Source: Microplitis mediator (taxonomy: Eukaryota; Arthropoda; Insecta; Hymenoptera; Braconidae). From it: DNA of 64,000 nt. Where the stretch lies: contig NC_079975.1 of assembly GCF_029852145.1 (NCBI RefSeq), forward strand, positions 8,866,001 to 8,930,000, written 5' to 3'. Each line of letters opens with the position of its first letter. The first letter of the stretch is position 1. This document shows positions 13,071 through 25,738 of this stretch, one piece after another. The notes below the pieces were generated by a model that saw only the letters and a list, made by a program, of their open reading frames with translations, did no database searches and was not told the origin of the DNA. The position numbers and the translations under genes were made by a program.

Positions 13071-13615
13071 TACACGGTAAGAAATGCATGGCGTTCAACA
13101 CCATGCTGGTATGGTCTCAAGACAGATACTAAAATAGTATGTGAAATATTCCAAGACAGTATTGTAACGAGTCCCAGAAGTATGGCGTTATTTACTATAC
13201 TGTATAGTACTGGAGCTATTGTATTGCTCACACGTATGCATAGCAGACACGGCGAAACAGCATGGTCCTGAGACCCATACTACAATGCCGAGGGCACGAT
13301 GCTACTAGTTTTTCCCGCCATAATTTCTGACGTGTCAATCAATGTATACTATCGTATTTCCGCCAAAACTATATAGATGTTGTTAGACTAGGTTTATCGG
13401 CCAGAAGCAATGTGGATACGGCAACGCAGTATGGGCCTGACGGCCATACTGACATTGCGGCGTCCGCGACAACTATTGCCAATGTTACCATTCCCGCAAT
13501 GGTTGAATCATCTATGCATACAATTTTATAACCTATAAAAATCTTCGATACCGTACAGTTTGGCGTTGACGCCCATACTGGCATAGTGATATCCGCAAAA
13601 TATTTCTTACCGTAT
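13071..13615 (-). repeat. TACACGGTAAGAAAT element, copy 2 (inverted)
   Basis: Ends TACACGGTAAGAAATGC and ATTTCTTACCGTA. The sequence is the reverse complement of 10762-11236 with small differences and roughly 70 extra bp near 13325-13395. The pair forms a large inverted repeat around about 1.8 kb of unrelated DNA. Confidence 0.85.
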
Positions 13616-13620
13616 ATACA

Positions 13621-13851
13621 TAGGGTAGAGGTGCCGTTTTTGGTCACTCGTGCCAGTTTTGGACATTTCAAAATTTGAAACAAAATAATTTGTAAATAAT
13701 GCGATGACATGATTAAATTTGAAAATGTGTAAAAAGATACTTTTTTTACACTGGTACTGTGAAAATTTTATTTTATATTTTTTCATTAATTAAAATAAAG
13801 TATTAAATATCCAAAAATGGAACAGTGGCCACTGATGGTACTTCTAATCTA
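13621..13851. repeat. MITE with TAGGGTAGAGGT ends, copy 1
   Basis: Left TAGGGTAGAGGTGCCGTTTT, right GGTACTTCTAATCTA. The interior TTTTGGACATTT and its complement recur. A second copy, reverse-oriented in its best match, is at 59603-59815. Confidence 0.75.
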
Positions 13852-14059
13852 TGTAACGATTTTCAATTAGAATATGTATTAATAGTGAATGCAAATTCTA
13901 ATTTTGCTTTTAGATAAGATTGAGTAAAATTAAAATTAGATATTTTTAATAACAAATTTATTCTGAAAATTAGTTGCGTTTGAAAATTTATTCATCACAA
14001 ATATTAATTTACGAAAGTGTACTATAAGCAGGGATAAAACTAAATCATGCTCTCTCACG

Positions 14060-14789
14060 GAGAAGAAAATTTTCTCTCTATCACTAAACAGTATCACGAT
14101 GATCACGATACTCGGTTAGCTATACTTCATATATATTGAAAGCTTTAGTCTGCCGTATCGCGATTATCAGGATTCAGACGGACGGATCCTGAATCGTAAG
14201 ATAGTATTACTATAATAGCAATTCCGTTTAATTATAATAACTATCTATAGATAAATGAGACTTAACAATTTATCTAATTTATATAGATAGATAATACTCA
14301 TAAAAATTTTAAGGGTGAAATAGATTAATTTCTATCTTAAACATTCAACCCAATTTTATTTTAAATTGAAGGTAATAATTGACACTGGCTTCAAAATTTT
14401 CATCAGCTTTTCCAGATTCTATTCTATTAACTTATTTTTCACCCAATCGTCGATTACGCTGCCAATAATTAATTATTTAATAAACAATCACTGCATAATC
14501 ACTTCGCATTCGTACGTCAAAAAAAAAGCAAGTGGGTTTAAGGACTTGGATATGAGTGGTGACGCTTGAGAAGTGAATCGCGATTATCACGATCCGTTTC
14601 ACTACGGTAAGGAAACGTTAACAGACGACCGCTGTACATTTTAGTATATTCGCATTACTGTAGAATCGTTATAATAAGTATTTAGAGTTTTGTCAATATC
14701 AATATTAGTATCATGAAATTCATATAACAGATCAGTAACAATCACAATAGTACTTTAGCAATCCGTTGGATAGCTACCAACACAATATT
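14060..14789 (+). repeat. dispersed 0.73-kb repeat, intact copy
   Basis: Nearly identical to 32057-33587 once an insertion there is removed. Shared words include GATACTCGGTTAGCTATACT-like and GACACTGGCTTCAAAATTTT. It also contains GGATCCTGAATCG and its partial complement, so parts can fold. No TIR or coding capacity is evident. Confidence 0.85.
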
Positions 14790-14928
14790 GCACCTCAATC
14801 ACGAAGTGTTGAGTGTGCTTTACTGTCACTCTTTCGCTCTCAGCCTTTTCACTGACTTTAAATCCTCTCTACCTTCTTTATAGTAAACCAAAGTTTTCAA
14901 AATTCTAAACCATTTTAAAGGATATTTA

Positions 14929-15476
14929 CCCTGATTAAACAACTGAATTCGATCGAATTAAACAGAATTGAATTTTTAATTCTATTTAATTCAGATAAAT
15001 TCTGTTAATTCGGAACCTAACTTAAAAATTAGTTCTGTCTAATTCGGCAGGAAAATCAGAATTTGTCCAAATTAAAACGCCCTGATTAAAAATATTGATT
15101 GAAAAGAATTGAGAAGCGGTCACTCCATGCAAACTGTATATCTATATATACAAACAAAAAAATTGAAATCAATTGAAATAATTGAAAAGAATTCGAATTT
15201 CATCACTTTTAATTCTTTTCAATCAATATTTTTAAACGGGGCGAATTTAAATAATTCTATTCGGTTTAATTCTGATTAATTCGAAAATAATTCTTCAATT
15301 TCTGGTTCTGAATCCGAATTGAACTGAATTAACGAATTTGAAATTTTAAAATCGGTTGTATTCTGTTTAATTCAAATTCAAATTTTCAATTCAGTTGAAT
15401 TCTGTTTTGCAGAATTCGACAGAATATCACAGAATTTAAATTTTTAATTCGCTCGAATTCAGTTGTTTAATCAGGG
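14929..15476. repeat. foldback MITE with CCCTGATTAAACAACTGAAT ends
   Basis: Left arm CCCTGATTAAACAACTGAAT is inverted at the right end (AGTTGTTTAATCAGGG). The interior is filled with GAATTC/AATTCG words. A smaller palindrome at 15079-15243, with ends CGCCCTGATTAAAAATATTG and its near complement, sits inside and looks like a nested relative. Confidence 0.85.
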
Positions 15477-15599
15477 TCTTAAGGAATATATTTCAAAATA
15501 ACATTTAGCTGATTCATAATGAGACTAATTAAAAAAAAATTGATTTAGTTTGAAGCCCCTAATGCGTCCATTATTCGGACTCATAAGAATATGATAACT

Positions 15600-15990
15600 T
15601 TCGGAAAACGCGACTTACTGACTTAATTTTTTTCGTTTTTTTGATCACAAGAACCCTTTTCAAAATCACTATCGCAGTCGTCTTTGTTTAATTGTCATTA
15701 ATTAAAAACGTAAAACTGATTATTCACGAAAAATTTAGCTGCCATTTTTATTTTTACTGTTATTATTTTGTTCTTTTTTTTTCTCCATCAACGACTGGCA
15801 GCACTAGCGTAGCAGTAGTATAGGATTGAAAAAAAAGCGACATCTAAGACAAAATGGCGGGATATTTAAAAAAAATTTTAAACTGAAAATAAAAATAAAT
15901 TAATAATTTAAAAATTATATTAAAATTCATATTAAAAAATAAAAATTAATGACTAAAAATAAAACGAGTGACTGAGGTGTGCACTTTTGG
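15600..15990 (-). repeat. GCACACCTC-family element, reverse orientation
   Basis: Read on the minus strand it starts CCAAAAGTGCACACCTCAGT and continues with the same sequence as 29827-30300, including the CCCGCC...AGATGTCGC segment. The boundary away from the GTGCAC end is unclear. Confidence 0.75.
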
Positions 15991-17074
15991 ATTTTCCAAT
16001 ATTTTTTTTCTCCGTGCATATTTATACCGTTACGTGTTTATAATGTACAATCAATATTTAACAACAACAGCATTTATTTTTTAATAAATAATTGTTGATG
16101 TAAATACTTTTGAATAACACATGATGTGTCTATAAATCTACTATGAGTATAAACATAATAGTCTGTAACACAAATACCCACAGCTGAATTGTTTTAGACT
16201 AGCAAGTTGAATTTCAAAATAAAATATATGAGGGGAGAAGCCACTAGCAACGATATAATGCGGTGCAGTTGGTGGACGATAATAAATTATCTAAAAGCAA
16301 GAGTAGTGCTCCAACCGTCGAGTTCACCGACAAAAAACCAGCAAAATGGATTATTAATTACAGTCTGACGAATCGTCTACTGGGGCAGGATGAGAGAAGA
16401 GTGATTCGCCAAATTTAGCACTTTACAATATAAAAAAAATTTTTTTTTTTTTTATTATTTATAATAGTTTTTACCATATATTCTATGTTCTATATACGAA
16501 AATATATTATTTCCCATTTATATAATTTTATAAATTTATCCCTTTCTCTTGAAATTATAAAATAACAGTCGGGCTGTGACAGAAATTATAAAATTATTCC
16601 TAATCTCTTACATCATCGGTATTTTATTCACCACACTGTACTTATATTCTCTAAGATCGTTGTTTTTGTTCTTGATATACAACATGGTCTCCGAGACGGG
16701 CTACTTAATCGTTACGTCCGACCACTAATCTACCTCACCACTAGCTCTGAGTCCCCATGTAGGTGGTTAGCCTCAACCCTCTGACATTCTCTCTGCCTCT
16801 CTGGCAGTACTCGACAACTACTAATTATTCTTTCTCCTGACTCACCCACCAACACCACAGAGTTGAGTGGCCTGAGAAGGCCATAAACGTACTCTACTGA
16901 CCACTAAAACTATATACTTTATATTATTTTTTAATAATTCATTTTTCATAAATCCATTATTCACTAAGCCCTTCAGATTTTATAGTCAAATCAGCATTGC
17001 TAAAATCGGTATAATAACATATTTATGATAGGGGTGTGCGAATAGTATTCGAATCGAATAATTCGTAAAATAAA

Positions 17075-17495
17075 AAAATGCACACGTCAATCACTCATTT
17101 TATTTTTAATCATTAATTTTTTTTATTATTATTTCAAAATATTAATTAATTTTTTTTTTTTTTTATTATGAATTTTGATTCTATTTTGAAATCATTAATT
17201 TTTTTATTTCTTATTTTCAGTTTAAAATTTTTTTTATGAGTGTGAATGTAGCAGACATTAGACAAGTTTTAAATTATTAGTAAATAATTAATAAAATGAA
17301 ATTTAAAAAAAATACACATTTAAAAAATTCAAAAATTAATAAGTGCGTTTTTTATAAATGTTTTTTTTTTTAATTATTTACTCTAATTATTTGTAATTTT
17401 AAATTTGTCTGATGTCTGCTACATTCACACTCATTTTTTTTAAATATCCCGCCTTTTTATCTTAGATGTCACTCGTTTTTTTACATCCTAATATG
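17075..17495 (+). repeat. GCACACCTC-family element, partial
   Basis: Starts GCACACGTCAATCACTCAT and ends in CCCGCC...AGATGTCACTCG. It resembles the 5' part of 29827-30546, with the 3' part missing. Confidence 0.7.
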
Positions 17496-19366
17496 AAAGC
17501 TATGTATATAAAAATTGTTAGGGATGATAAATAAAGTCTTAAATTACAAAAAAAAAAATTTCATTAATTTTTTTTAGTTTTTCACACGAAATTCGTACAT
17601 AAACCGAACGCCATAATTTCGAGGCAGGTCGGCTCCCACATGATATCCCGACAACGGCTTATCTGAAACAAAAAAACCAAAGTGTTTTAGATTCAGTATG
17701 ACAATTGCTATAACATCGACTATTGACATTAATTTTTAACTAATTTTGTTAATTTCAATTAACAAAAATTGAAAAAATTGATAAAAAATGTTTCTTCTTT
17801 CGCGATTATTTAAAAAAAAAAATGTAGTAAAAAATCAAAATTTTAACATGAGAATAGTCTATGTCATAAGTACTTATATGTAGAATATGTGGATAAAATT
17901 TCCGAAGGATAAGCCCAAGAGTTCCGGAGAAATCGCGTGAGGCGTCCGAAAAAACGTTAATTTGAGAAAAACGCGTTTGAAGTTTCTTTAAATAAAAAAT
18001 CATAAAAAAATGTTAACAAAATTTAATCTGCGATGCCCGCACTTTACGAAGTGCCTTCTTCTTGCTCAAAACTTTTGTTTGCTGCTAACAGACAGCACTT
18101 GTCTACACCAACTAGACCACACCCTTAAATTATTCAACATTGAGTTCGTATTATTTTCCGACACAAGCATAACCTGTAAAATTTAACACTAAAATTCGAG
18201 TGGCCATTTGGGACATATGATTTGAATTGAATTGAACACAAAACTTTCAACTGAGTATTTAATTACAGAATAGCAGCGAGTATCCATTTTTCCACTTAAT
18301 TAAAATGATTTTCATTAATTTAAAAAATACAAATTAATTGACTCTTAATAAATACTATTATCATCACATAAAATCTGAACGATAAAAATAATATCGCCAA
18401 TTAAACTTTTATTACGAGTCACTTGATTCAAATATTTTTTCACTTTTAATTCCACCGCACACTTGAACTGGATTATAGATTAAAAAATTATTTTTTAAAG
18501 AGAAGAAAATGAATTTAATAAGGTTGTGAGCCACAATACTCGCCGCAATATTTTCGGAGATTAAATCTTTTTGTTTACATTCTCCTATTTTTCCAACGGG
18601 AATTATAATTATTATTACACTACATAAAATTATATTTCTTTGTACTTTCTGTACACAGGCGTTATTTTTACTTTATGCCCTGTAGACTTACACAATAATT
18701 ATACATAATTTAAACAAATAATTTTATAAATTGCATTTCCTTGAATCGTCTCAGTGTTTTGTATTTTTATTTTTTTTTCATAGAAAAGCATAATGACATA
18801 ATTAGTCGACATACAAAAACACAGCTTCCAGTTTCTATTTAATGCAATGTCAAGTAATCTAGAACATTAAATTGAAAAATTTTAATAATTAAAACTCCTG
18901 GATTTGCAGTTTTCGTCTAATCCAAATCTGTCAGCCATATTTAGCTCTCCTTTAATAGAAGTAATTATAGCTATGAAAAAAAAAAAAAAATAGTATAATA
19001 ATATTTTATTGTCATACTAAAATAAGCAAAAGATATAATTAACGATCAGGTTAAAGATTCCACTTTCAACAGTGTTTCGTGGAGAATTGAATTTTTTTTC
19101 CAGCAAACCAAAGAAATTCTAAAAAATATTTTCACTGTTACAAAGTATAACAAGGTTTAAAAAAAGAAAATTTTGAATTATAGTACCGCCAAAAATGTTA
19201 TTGACAAATTTGGCTGCCCAATTTCAAAACTTAGTGAGAGTAAATATTTTGGTATTTTTACACTATGATATCTTTTACACTTCTACTAATATTATCATTT
19301 ATCAAAATATCTTTTATTGAAACGAAAAGATTTTTTTTGACACATTGTGTATTCATAGTTTTTTGG

Positions 19367-19947
19367 ACGCAGAGAATTTCATAGTAAAAAATAAATAAAA
19401 ATTTTAAGTAACGGTCGGACTATAATAAAATTTTATTAATATATACTCTAAAAGATGACTATTTTCACTATATCACGTAGTAATATTTCTGATTTATTGA
19501 AAAATCTTCTATTTTATTTAAATATATACAATGAAAATAATAACTTAAAAAACTAGGTCCATCAGGAAATTTATAATTTCAAGTTTGAAAATTCCAACTT
19601 GTTTGATATTTTGTACTTGACAGCATGGTAATTTTATCAAAAATCTTTAAGTTTGAGCTCGCTCGGAAGTATCTGACTCTTTTCGTTCATTCTAGTACTC
19701 ATAGGTTTTTTTTTTAATTTGTTACCTTCGTTTTATTTTTTACGAATATTTTACCAAATATTCTAATTTCGCATAGTCAGTTAAGATACAGCGGGTAAAA
19801 ATTTCTAAAATAAAAGTTAATCTGTAGTTTTGTGAAAATTACAATGCACATTATAAATTCCGTTCAATGTATTTGCAAAATTTTTATTTTATGGGTAATT
19901 TTTCAATATTTAAAAAAAAAAAATACCATAAAATTTTTTGAATGTAT
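19367..19947 (+). repeat. dispersed repeat, intact copy (CGCAGAGAATTT start)
   Basis: Shares long stretches with 39760-41700, for example TTTTCGTTCATTCTAGTACT and GTGAAAATTACAATG. The GCAGAGAATTT start word also occurs near 6557, 22747 and 59964. Confidence 0.75.
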
Positions 19948-20268
19948 ATGATGAGTTTAAAATGTAGCCGAATTTTATGTTCTACTGATAAAATACATTT
20001 TTTTTCTAATTAATATTTTCAAGGGCCTTATCTTACTTAGCCCTTTCAAAATACAACCAATTTAATTCCAAGGCCGATATATTTCCAGAACATATTAATT
20101 AAGTTTTTTTTTTTTTAATATCAATTTAAAAACGATTAAATAGTAACCCCTGTCGTTGCTACTGACAAATTTAAAGTTAAATTATACACGCAAGGATTTT
20201 ATCGCGGCCTTATCTAAAAAATAATAAATTACTTAAATTATATATTTAAGCTGAAACTGCTCTGGCTA

Positions 20269-20636
20269 CACTGTAAAAAGTTTTTGGACTCAGTGTAGTG
20301 TAGATAGCTCGGTGTAAAAAATTTTGGTGTAAAACTTTCACCAAATATCATGTCAAATTTAGCAGTGTGAATTATAAAGTTTTACACCGACTAGCATCAT
20401 ATAAATGTGTAATTCATGATCATTTTGCGTCAAGAAAAATAATCATAAAAATATTGAATGCTCATTAATCAAAATTATAACGAGAAACACAGAATGGTGT
20501 AAAAAAAGAATATTACACCGTGTTAAAATTACACGGATAGATAATTAACACCGAGGATTTTTCACACTGTGATTTCACACTACACGGTCGTGTAAAGTTC
20601 TCAGGGTCCATTTTTACACCAAAATTTTTTAAGGTG
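20269..20636 (+). repeat. CACTGTAAAAA MITE (GGTGTAAA family), intact
   Basis: Ends CACTGTAAAAAG and TTTTTTAAGGTG. The interior has GGTGTAAA and TTACACGG words and the TGCTCATTAATCAAAATTAT segment shared with 10195-10485 and 62860-63712. It directly abuts the next element. Confidence 0.85.
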
Positions 20637-21106
20637 TACTCGTGTAAAAAAATGATTGTTCATAACGAATTTAGATATAAATTTCATCTCGAAACTCAGA
20701 TGGTGACACAAATATGACTCATCATGAATTTGTATTAACAACTTTAATCACGTCAAAATTTATGACTCAGTAAAATTTCAATCCAAGTTATCCGAAGTTC
20801 ATTCACTAAATTAATTTTACAATCGAAACTGACTTACGTAAATCAAGTACTTAATAGAAGAAGTTTATTGGTAATTTCTGAATCGATAAATTTGACAAAA
20901 GGTTTAATTCAGTAAAAATTCAGTCAAGTTTCTATCCAAGTCATCCCAAGTCCAATTCAAAGACGTAATAAATTAATTTTATAATTAATACTGATTTACT
21001 AGACGAAAAGTTGGAGTAAATTCATGATCAAAGTCATATATTTGTGTCGCGATCTGAGTTTCGTCATGAAATTCATTATGAACAAAAATTTTTTTTTACA
21101 CGAGTA
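20637..21106 (+). repeat. TACTCGTGTAAAAAAAT MITE, intact copy
   Basis: Ends TACTCGTGTAAAAA and TTTTTACACGAGTA, with the ATTTAGAT...TTTCAT region also inverted (TTCATTATGAAC). An interrupted second copy is at 55869-56931. The open frame at 21024-21236 runs out of this repeat and is not a gene. Confidence 0.85.
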
Positions 21107-21197
21107 TGTTATAATCACCTATTTAGCAAATAGAATCTGTTCTTTCCCTCTAAAGAGACACAGTAGCATTTTCGTACTCTATATCGAAAAAAACCCA

Positions 21198-21441
21198 CAC
21201 GGAAAAAAAATTTTTTTTGACCACAAGATAAGATAACTTACGGCAACCAAATTCTGCCTTAATATACGGATAACGAAGCATTCGTTGGAATTACAATGTA
21301 ATGCTAGCAAATTACGACTCAAATTCATTTCTTACTATAACAAATTAATTTGTTACCGTAAGCTAATCATGTTTGTCATTATAAAAAAATCTTTCGTTAT
21401 CCTATCTTTTGTTATCAGGACGGAATTCGTTTTTTCCGTGC
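21198..21441. repeat. foldback element with CACGGAAAAAA ends
   Basis: Ends ACACGGAAAAAAAATT and TTTTTTCCGTGC. Internal AAGATAAGATAAC and GTTATCCTATCTT are roughly inverted, and AGTAATTTG-like words suggest decayed arms. Confidence 0.65.
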
Positions 21442-21722
21442 ATACTTAGGGAAAATACTACCGTGTCTCTTGATTATGCCGAAAAATATTTATTAATTCA
21501 TACAATTGTATATAAAAGATTTAAAAAATATTATCTTTCACATGATCAGAGCTATGAAATCTCTTTCGTTCCTGATGCTTCTGATGAATCTCAGCACATC
21601 TTACTGCTGTTACATCTTTCCAAAAGGTTAAATAATAAAAAAAAACTAAAATAAATAAATAAAGTAGTACGAAATACTCTCTTGAACAAAATTCAATTTA
21701 ACACTTGACTTTTCTGTTACAG

Positions 21723-21959
21723 AAATCAAGGATCCTTGCCGTAACCTCAATTGTTCGCTTGGCTCTCAATGTGTAAGAAGCAGAGATGGTACTGAAGCGA
21801 AATGTGAGTGCCTCAAGAGTTGTCCAAATCTCGGCGATCACGAGGGATCTGGACCAGTTTGTGGCACTGATGGAGTTGATTACCCAAATGTTTGTGAGCT
21901 CAACCGTTTAGCCTGTACCAACAATGTTAATGTCACCGTAGCTTTTCGTGGAAAATGCG
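21723..21959 (+). CDS. Agrn: agrin exon E1: follistatin/Kazal domain 1
   Basis: The exon follows a pyrimidine-rich acceptor ending TTACAG and ends at a GTGAGA donor. It is 237 nt, entered and left in phase 1. It encodes one complete FS domain with ten cysteines: a follistatin-N half starting C-x4-C (CRNLNC) and a Kazal half with VCGTDGVDYPNVCEL, closing with GKC. The spacing C-x4-C-x5-C-x10-C-x-C-x3-C fits agrin FS modules. By family knowledge, FS domains of agrin are extracellular, disulfide-bonded and can bind growth factors or inhibit proteases. It is the most 5' exon I can support, 9.7 kb from the next. Flush phase-1 borders mean it could be skipped without a frameshift. Confidence 0.92.
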
Positions 21960-22802
21960 GTGAGAATTTTATTTTTAGTAATTATAAAATAATTATTTAT
22001 CTTTTATTGTCTTTTTATTTTTAAATCTTACCCTGTACTTATACAACAGTTTAATTTTCAAATTAATGAAAATTTTATTCTACGTGATATTATAACCCCT
22101 GGTTTCTCGTTTGAAACACGGTTGTATCGTCGTCAAGACCACCGCAATTTCATCACACTTTATATCGTTTTTTTTTTTACGGTCGACCTCCCAGTTCCTT
22201 GCAAAATTTAATTTCAACAATTTTCTCTCCTTACGCTTTTCCAAGTACACAAACACTAGGTCTTAAGTATTACCCTAACTTTTTACCCTTTTATACTTGG
22301 CTTTAAACTTAAAAGAATATTGTTATCAGTTATAATATATTGGTTCATAATTATCTATTTACTAACAAAAAAGTTTGTTACTAAAAAACATTTATGGGTT
22401 AATAAACGTTAACGCGTATTAAAATTTAAAACCTTTTAGTAAATATATGAGCCAAAATAAACAACAATAATGTGTTAGATGTACAATATTCAATTTTTTC
22501 AGGTAAATTTCATGGAAATCGAACTATTGTATTATTTGTCCACATAGTAAAATTTTGTCGTAATATGTCTCAATTAGACGAATAGGTTCTAAAAATAGCA
22601 TTAGTTTATAAATTTATATCGGGGTAGAGACTCTTGTCATCAATTTCTTACAAAATTTTGAGGGTCCCAAAATTTTTTTAGGAATTCCTTAGTGTACTCA
22701 ATATTCTGTTGACCACAAAAAATTCAAATCGTGTCTTCTTCGCTACACTCAGAGAATTTTAGGGTATTTTTTACGTAAAAAATTTCTAGAAAAATTACTA
22801 TA

Positions 22803-23060
22803 CCCGTGAAAAATGGATTAGATCTACATAGATCTAATTTGTTTCATTTTTGAGACCTGCGAATATATATGTAGTTCTAAGTAGATCTACCCAGGTCAAC
22901 GTAGACACACTTTTTTTTATGTATCATTGGATTTATGTCGATCTATATGGGTATATGTAGATCTAATAATGCATAAAAAAGTGTATCTACGTAGACCTGA
23001 GTAAATCTCCATAATGTAACAAATTAGATTTACATAGATCTAATAACATTTTTCACGGGT
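22803..23060. repeat. palindromic MITE with CCCGTGAAAAA ends
   Basis: Left CCCGTGAAAAATGGATTAGA, right TTTTTCACGGG, flanked by TA on both sides as in mariner-type target duplication. AGATCTACATAGATCTAAT words recur along both arms. Confidence 0.85.
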
Positions 23061-23643
23061 AGTAATAGTCGCACGAGGGCAGTATGGAATCACGGTAAAA
23101 ACGACCGATAACATCAACGTTTTTAAAAATACATCGAACAGAATTTACAATATGCATTGTCATTTTCACAAAACAACAAAATAAATATTTACCTAGAGAT
23201 CGGAACGTTCTTCGCGCAACGAAAATGAAAAAAATTTATGTAATTTGTCTACTTAGGGGTGACTTAAGGGGTAATTGGGGGTTGCCTGCAAGTATCGGCT
23301 GCCATACTAGCACCTATGTATGCAAAACATTTCAAAAATCTAGATCCAGTAGATTCTTTACTTTTCATTTCGTTTTTTTATTTTCGTTCCGCGAAAAACT
23401 TTTCGATCTTCAGAGACATGATAAAATTTTATTTTGGGAATTTCTACTAACTGCATCGTAATTGATTATGCTAAATTATAATATTTAGTAACATATTAAT
23501 TCATAAAAAATAAAATATAATGTAGATGTTAAAAAAACCTACAGTCTATGATTGTTAGATGACATTTTTCCGCTTTAATTTATTGTTATGAGTTAATAAT
23601 AATAAATCCAAAGTGAATACACGAAAAGGTGAACTTATCGGTG

Positions 23644-23972
23644 CTACACAGTAAAAAAAGATCCGTCAAAATCAACACATCTCGTGTGTAAAACGAACGT
23701 CTTACACTTATTTATGTGTTATTTTAACATGTTGTGAGTGTCAAAAAAAGTTACATACTCATTTGTTAAAAGTAAAAATTTTCCAAAAATTCTTTTGTGA
23801 TGGCCGACATTATTTTTAACATATTTTGTGTGTTGATTTGACAGTAACTTGCGACAGTTTAAACAAGATAAATACTGTGTGTTTAATTGACACACAAAAG
23901 TGTTAAAAATTCAACACAGAATTTTAACGTACGCTTTTTTTACACTTTGACGATTCGTTTTTTACTGTGTAG
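23644..23972. repeat. MITE with CTACACAGTAAAAAA ends
   Basis: Left CTACACAGTAAAAAAAGATC followed by CCGTCAAA; right TTTGACGATTCG followed by TTTTTTACTGTGTAG. The interior has TGTGTTGA/TCAACACA words. Confidence 0.85.
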
Positions 23973-25019
23973 TGTTTTCAGCGATTGAACTGGGATAATA
24001 CGATTAGGAAGAAATCTGTCCCAAGGATGAGAATACTTCGTATTTTATGTTTAGTTAATCAAAATAGATGTCCTAAAGTTATTATTTAATTCTTGATTAA
24101 TTAAAATCCTTAAATTTTTTTAAATAATTTATGAACTTATCATTTTCTTACTTCTATCAGGCATTGAAGGATAAAAATAAGTTTATTAGTAACTAATTTT
24201 ATTAAATTGTTGTTATTTTACAATGAATCAACAAGTAGATTGCAATGAAACTGCTGAATATAAAATGATTTAATAACATTAATAATATTAATAGCATTGA
24301 AATTCATATAGGAATAATTTAGTAAATTCAAACAAATTTTCGTTTACCTAACCTAATATATCTATAATATGCATCGTGTATGTAAATCTCATTTTACTTG
24401 TATTCAATAGAATCAGTAGTTAATATAAACGTTTAATCGAACAATATGATAAAAGTTAATTAAAGATTATCAATTAATTTTTTTTTATTTCTTAATGATC
24501 GTGTTAACTTAACAAAACGAATTTATTTTAAATTTTATTATTTAGAATATGAAATTAATTGTAGAAAACCAAAATATTGTTTTTTTTACCCGATTGTCGG
24601 CTTTAAACTTTTTTATTTCGTTATTGTCATAATAATAATAAAATATATACAGTATGCAAATATATCTTAACAATAATAATCCTAAAAATGAATTAAATGA
24701 AAATATTCCTGTAGAAAAAATTTTCATTTTGAAATAGTCGCGCGGAAAAATTCCAGTCTGTAAATATTTAATATAGTAAAATATTTGATGTCTTGAGTCA
24801 CTTCGAAGTTACCAAATTTTATGTAAGATGAAATAGTCTTGAGACACAAATTTTTTTTTTAGATTATTAAATAACATTTTTTCTTTCCGTTTTTTTTTTT
24901 TTTTTTTTAATATTTAGCGGTGAAATTACGGTTCAGGAGGTAAACTCTTGTATCAAAATAGTTTATGAAAAGTATAATAATATGTAAAGAAAATATGTAA
25001 AAATGTATAAAAAAATTCA

Positions 25020-25738
25020 AAAGTGCACACCCCAAACGCTCATATGATAATTCGATTAATTCTTTTTTTTTCAATTATTATTTTCGTATTATATACTCAC
25101 TTATTCTGTTCTGCCCAATATTATTTTTGCTTTGATTGCTCAAAACAATTAATAAAATATTTAAAAAAAAAAAATAACAATTCATATGAGTTAAAAAAAA
25201 AATTGAATTAGCCGCGTTTTCTTCATAGAAATTACCGTGGTGGCGCTACTTGGTAGAATACGCAGTAACAACAGTCAACGAAAAAAAAAAATGGCTACAG
25301 AGTTCGCTTACATGTCAAACTACCGGTTTTAGAAATAATGGTTTGTTAAAAAAAAAATGCGAAAAGGATTACAGAAGTGATTTTCGTTAGAAATTGATTA
25401 TGCATAATTCTGAAAATAGTAAAAAAAAAATTAGGTCGTTTCGTCAACTCGTTCCCGGGATATCTGTGCCACATGTTATGATGTTATTTTTGAACCACAT
25501 ACTAAAAGACCACAACATCATTTTTGAATGAATGGACTTTTTCTTTACTATAATACGTATTACGGATCTTAATACAAGCAATATATTTATTTATTAATTT
25601 TTTCTCTTAATATTAATATGCTTTTCATAATATTTTAGTGCGGTATAAAAATAAGAAACACGATCTAACGTAAGTCGCGTGACCTTGACAGATCGATAGT
25701 AAAGTCTAGCCTCTCCGCTTCGCATTCGAAGTGTGCAA
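25020..25738 (+). repeat. GCACACCTC-family element
   Basis: Left AAGTGCACACCCCAAACGCT; right CTCTCCGCTTCGCATTCGAA followed by GTGTGCAA. Matches 36610-38191 and 44272-44880 in layout, including ACCGGTTTTA...AATGGTTTG-like and GATATCTGTGCCAC segments. Confidence 0.8.

Larger units (their letters stand above)
1..21722. other. exon-free upstream region (intron or 5' flank)
   Basis: No open frame here shows conserved domain structure, and no cysteine-rich FS-like exon is visible. Because the first visible exon begins in phase 1, a coding exon must precede it, so at least the 3' part is intron. The region is AT-rich and holds many MITE-like repeats, listed separately. Stretches with nothing I can name include 860-1720, 1950-2590, 3150-6700, 7050-8470, 11600-12250, 17500-19360 and 21450-21720. 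Short GC-richer islands at about 1740-1870, 12640-12800 and 16680-16880 could be regulatory or untranslated exons. Confidence 0.75.
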
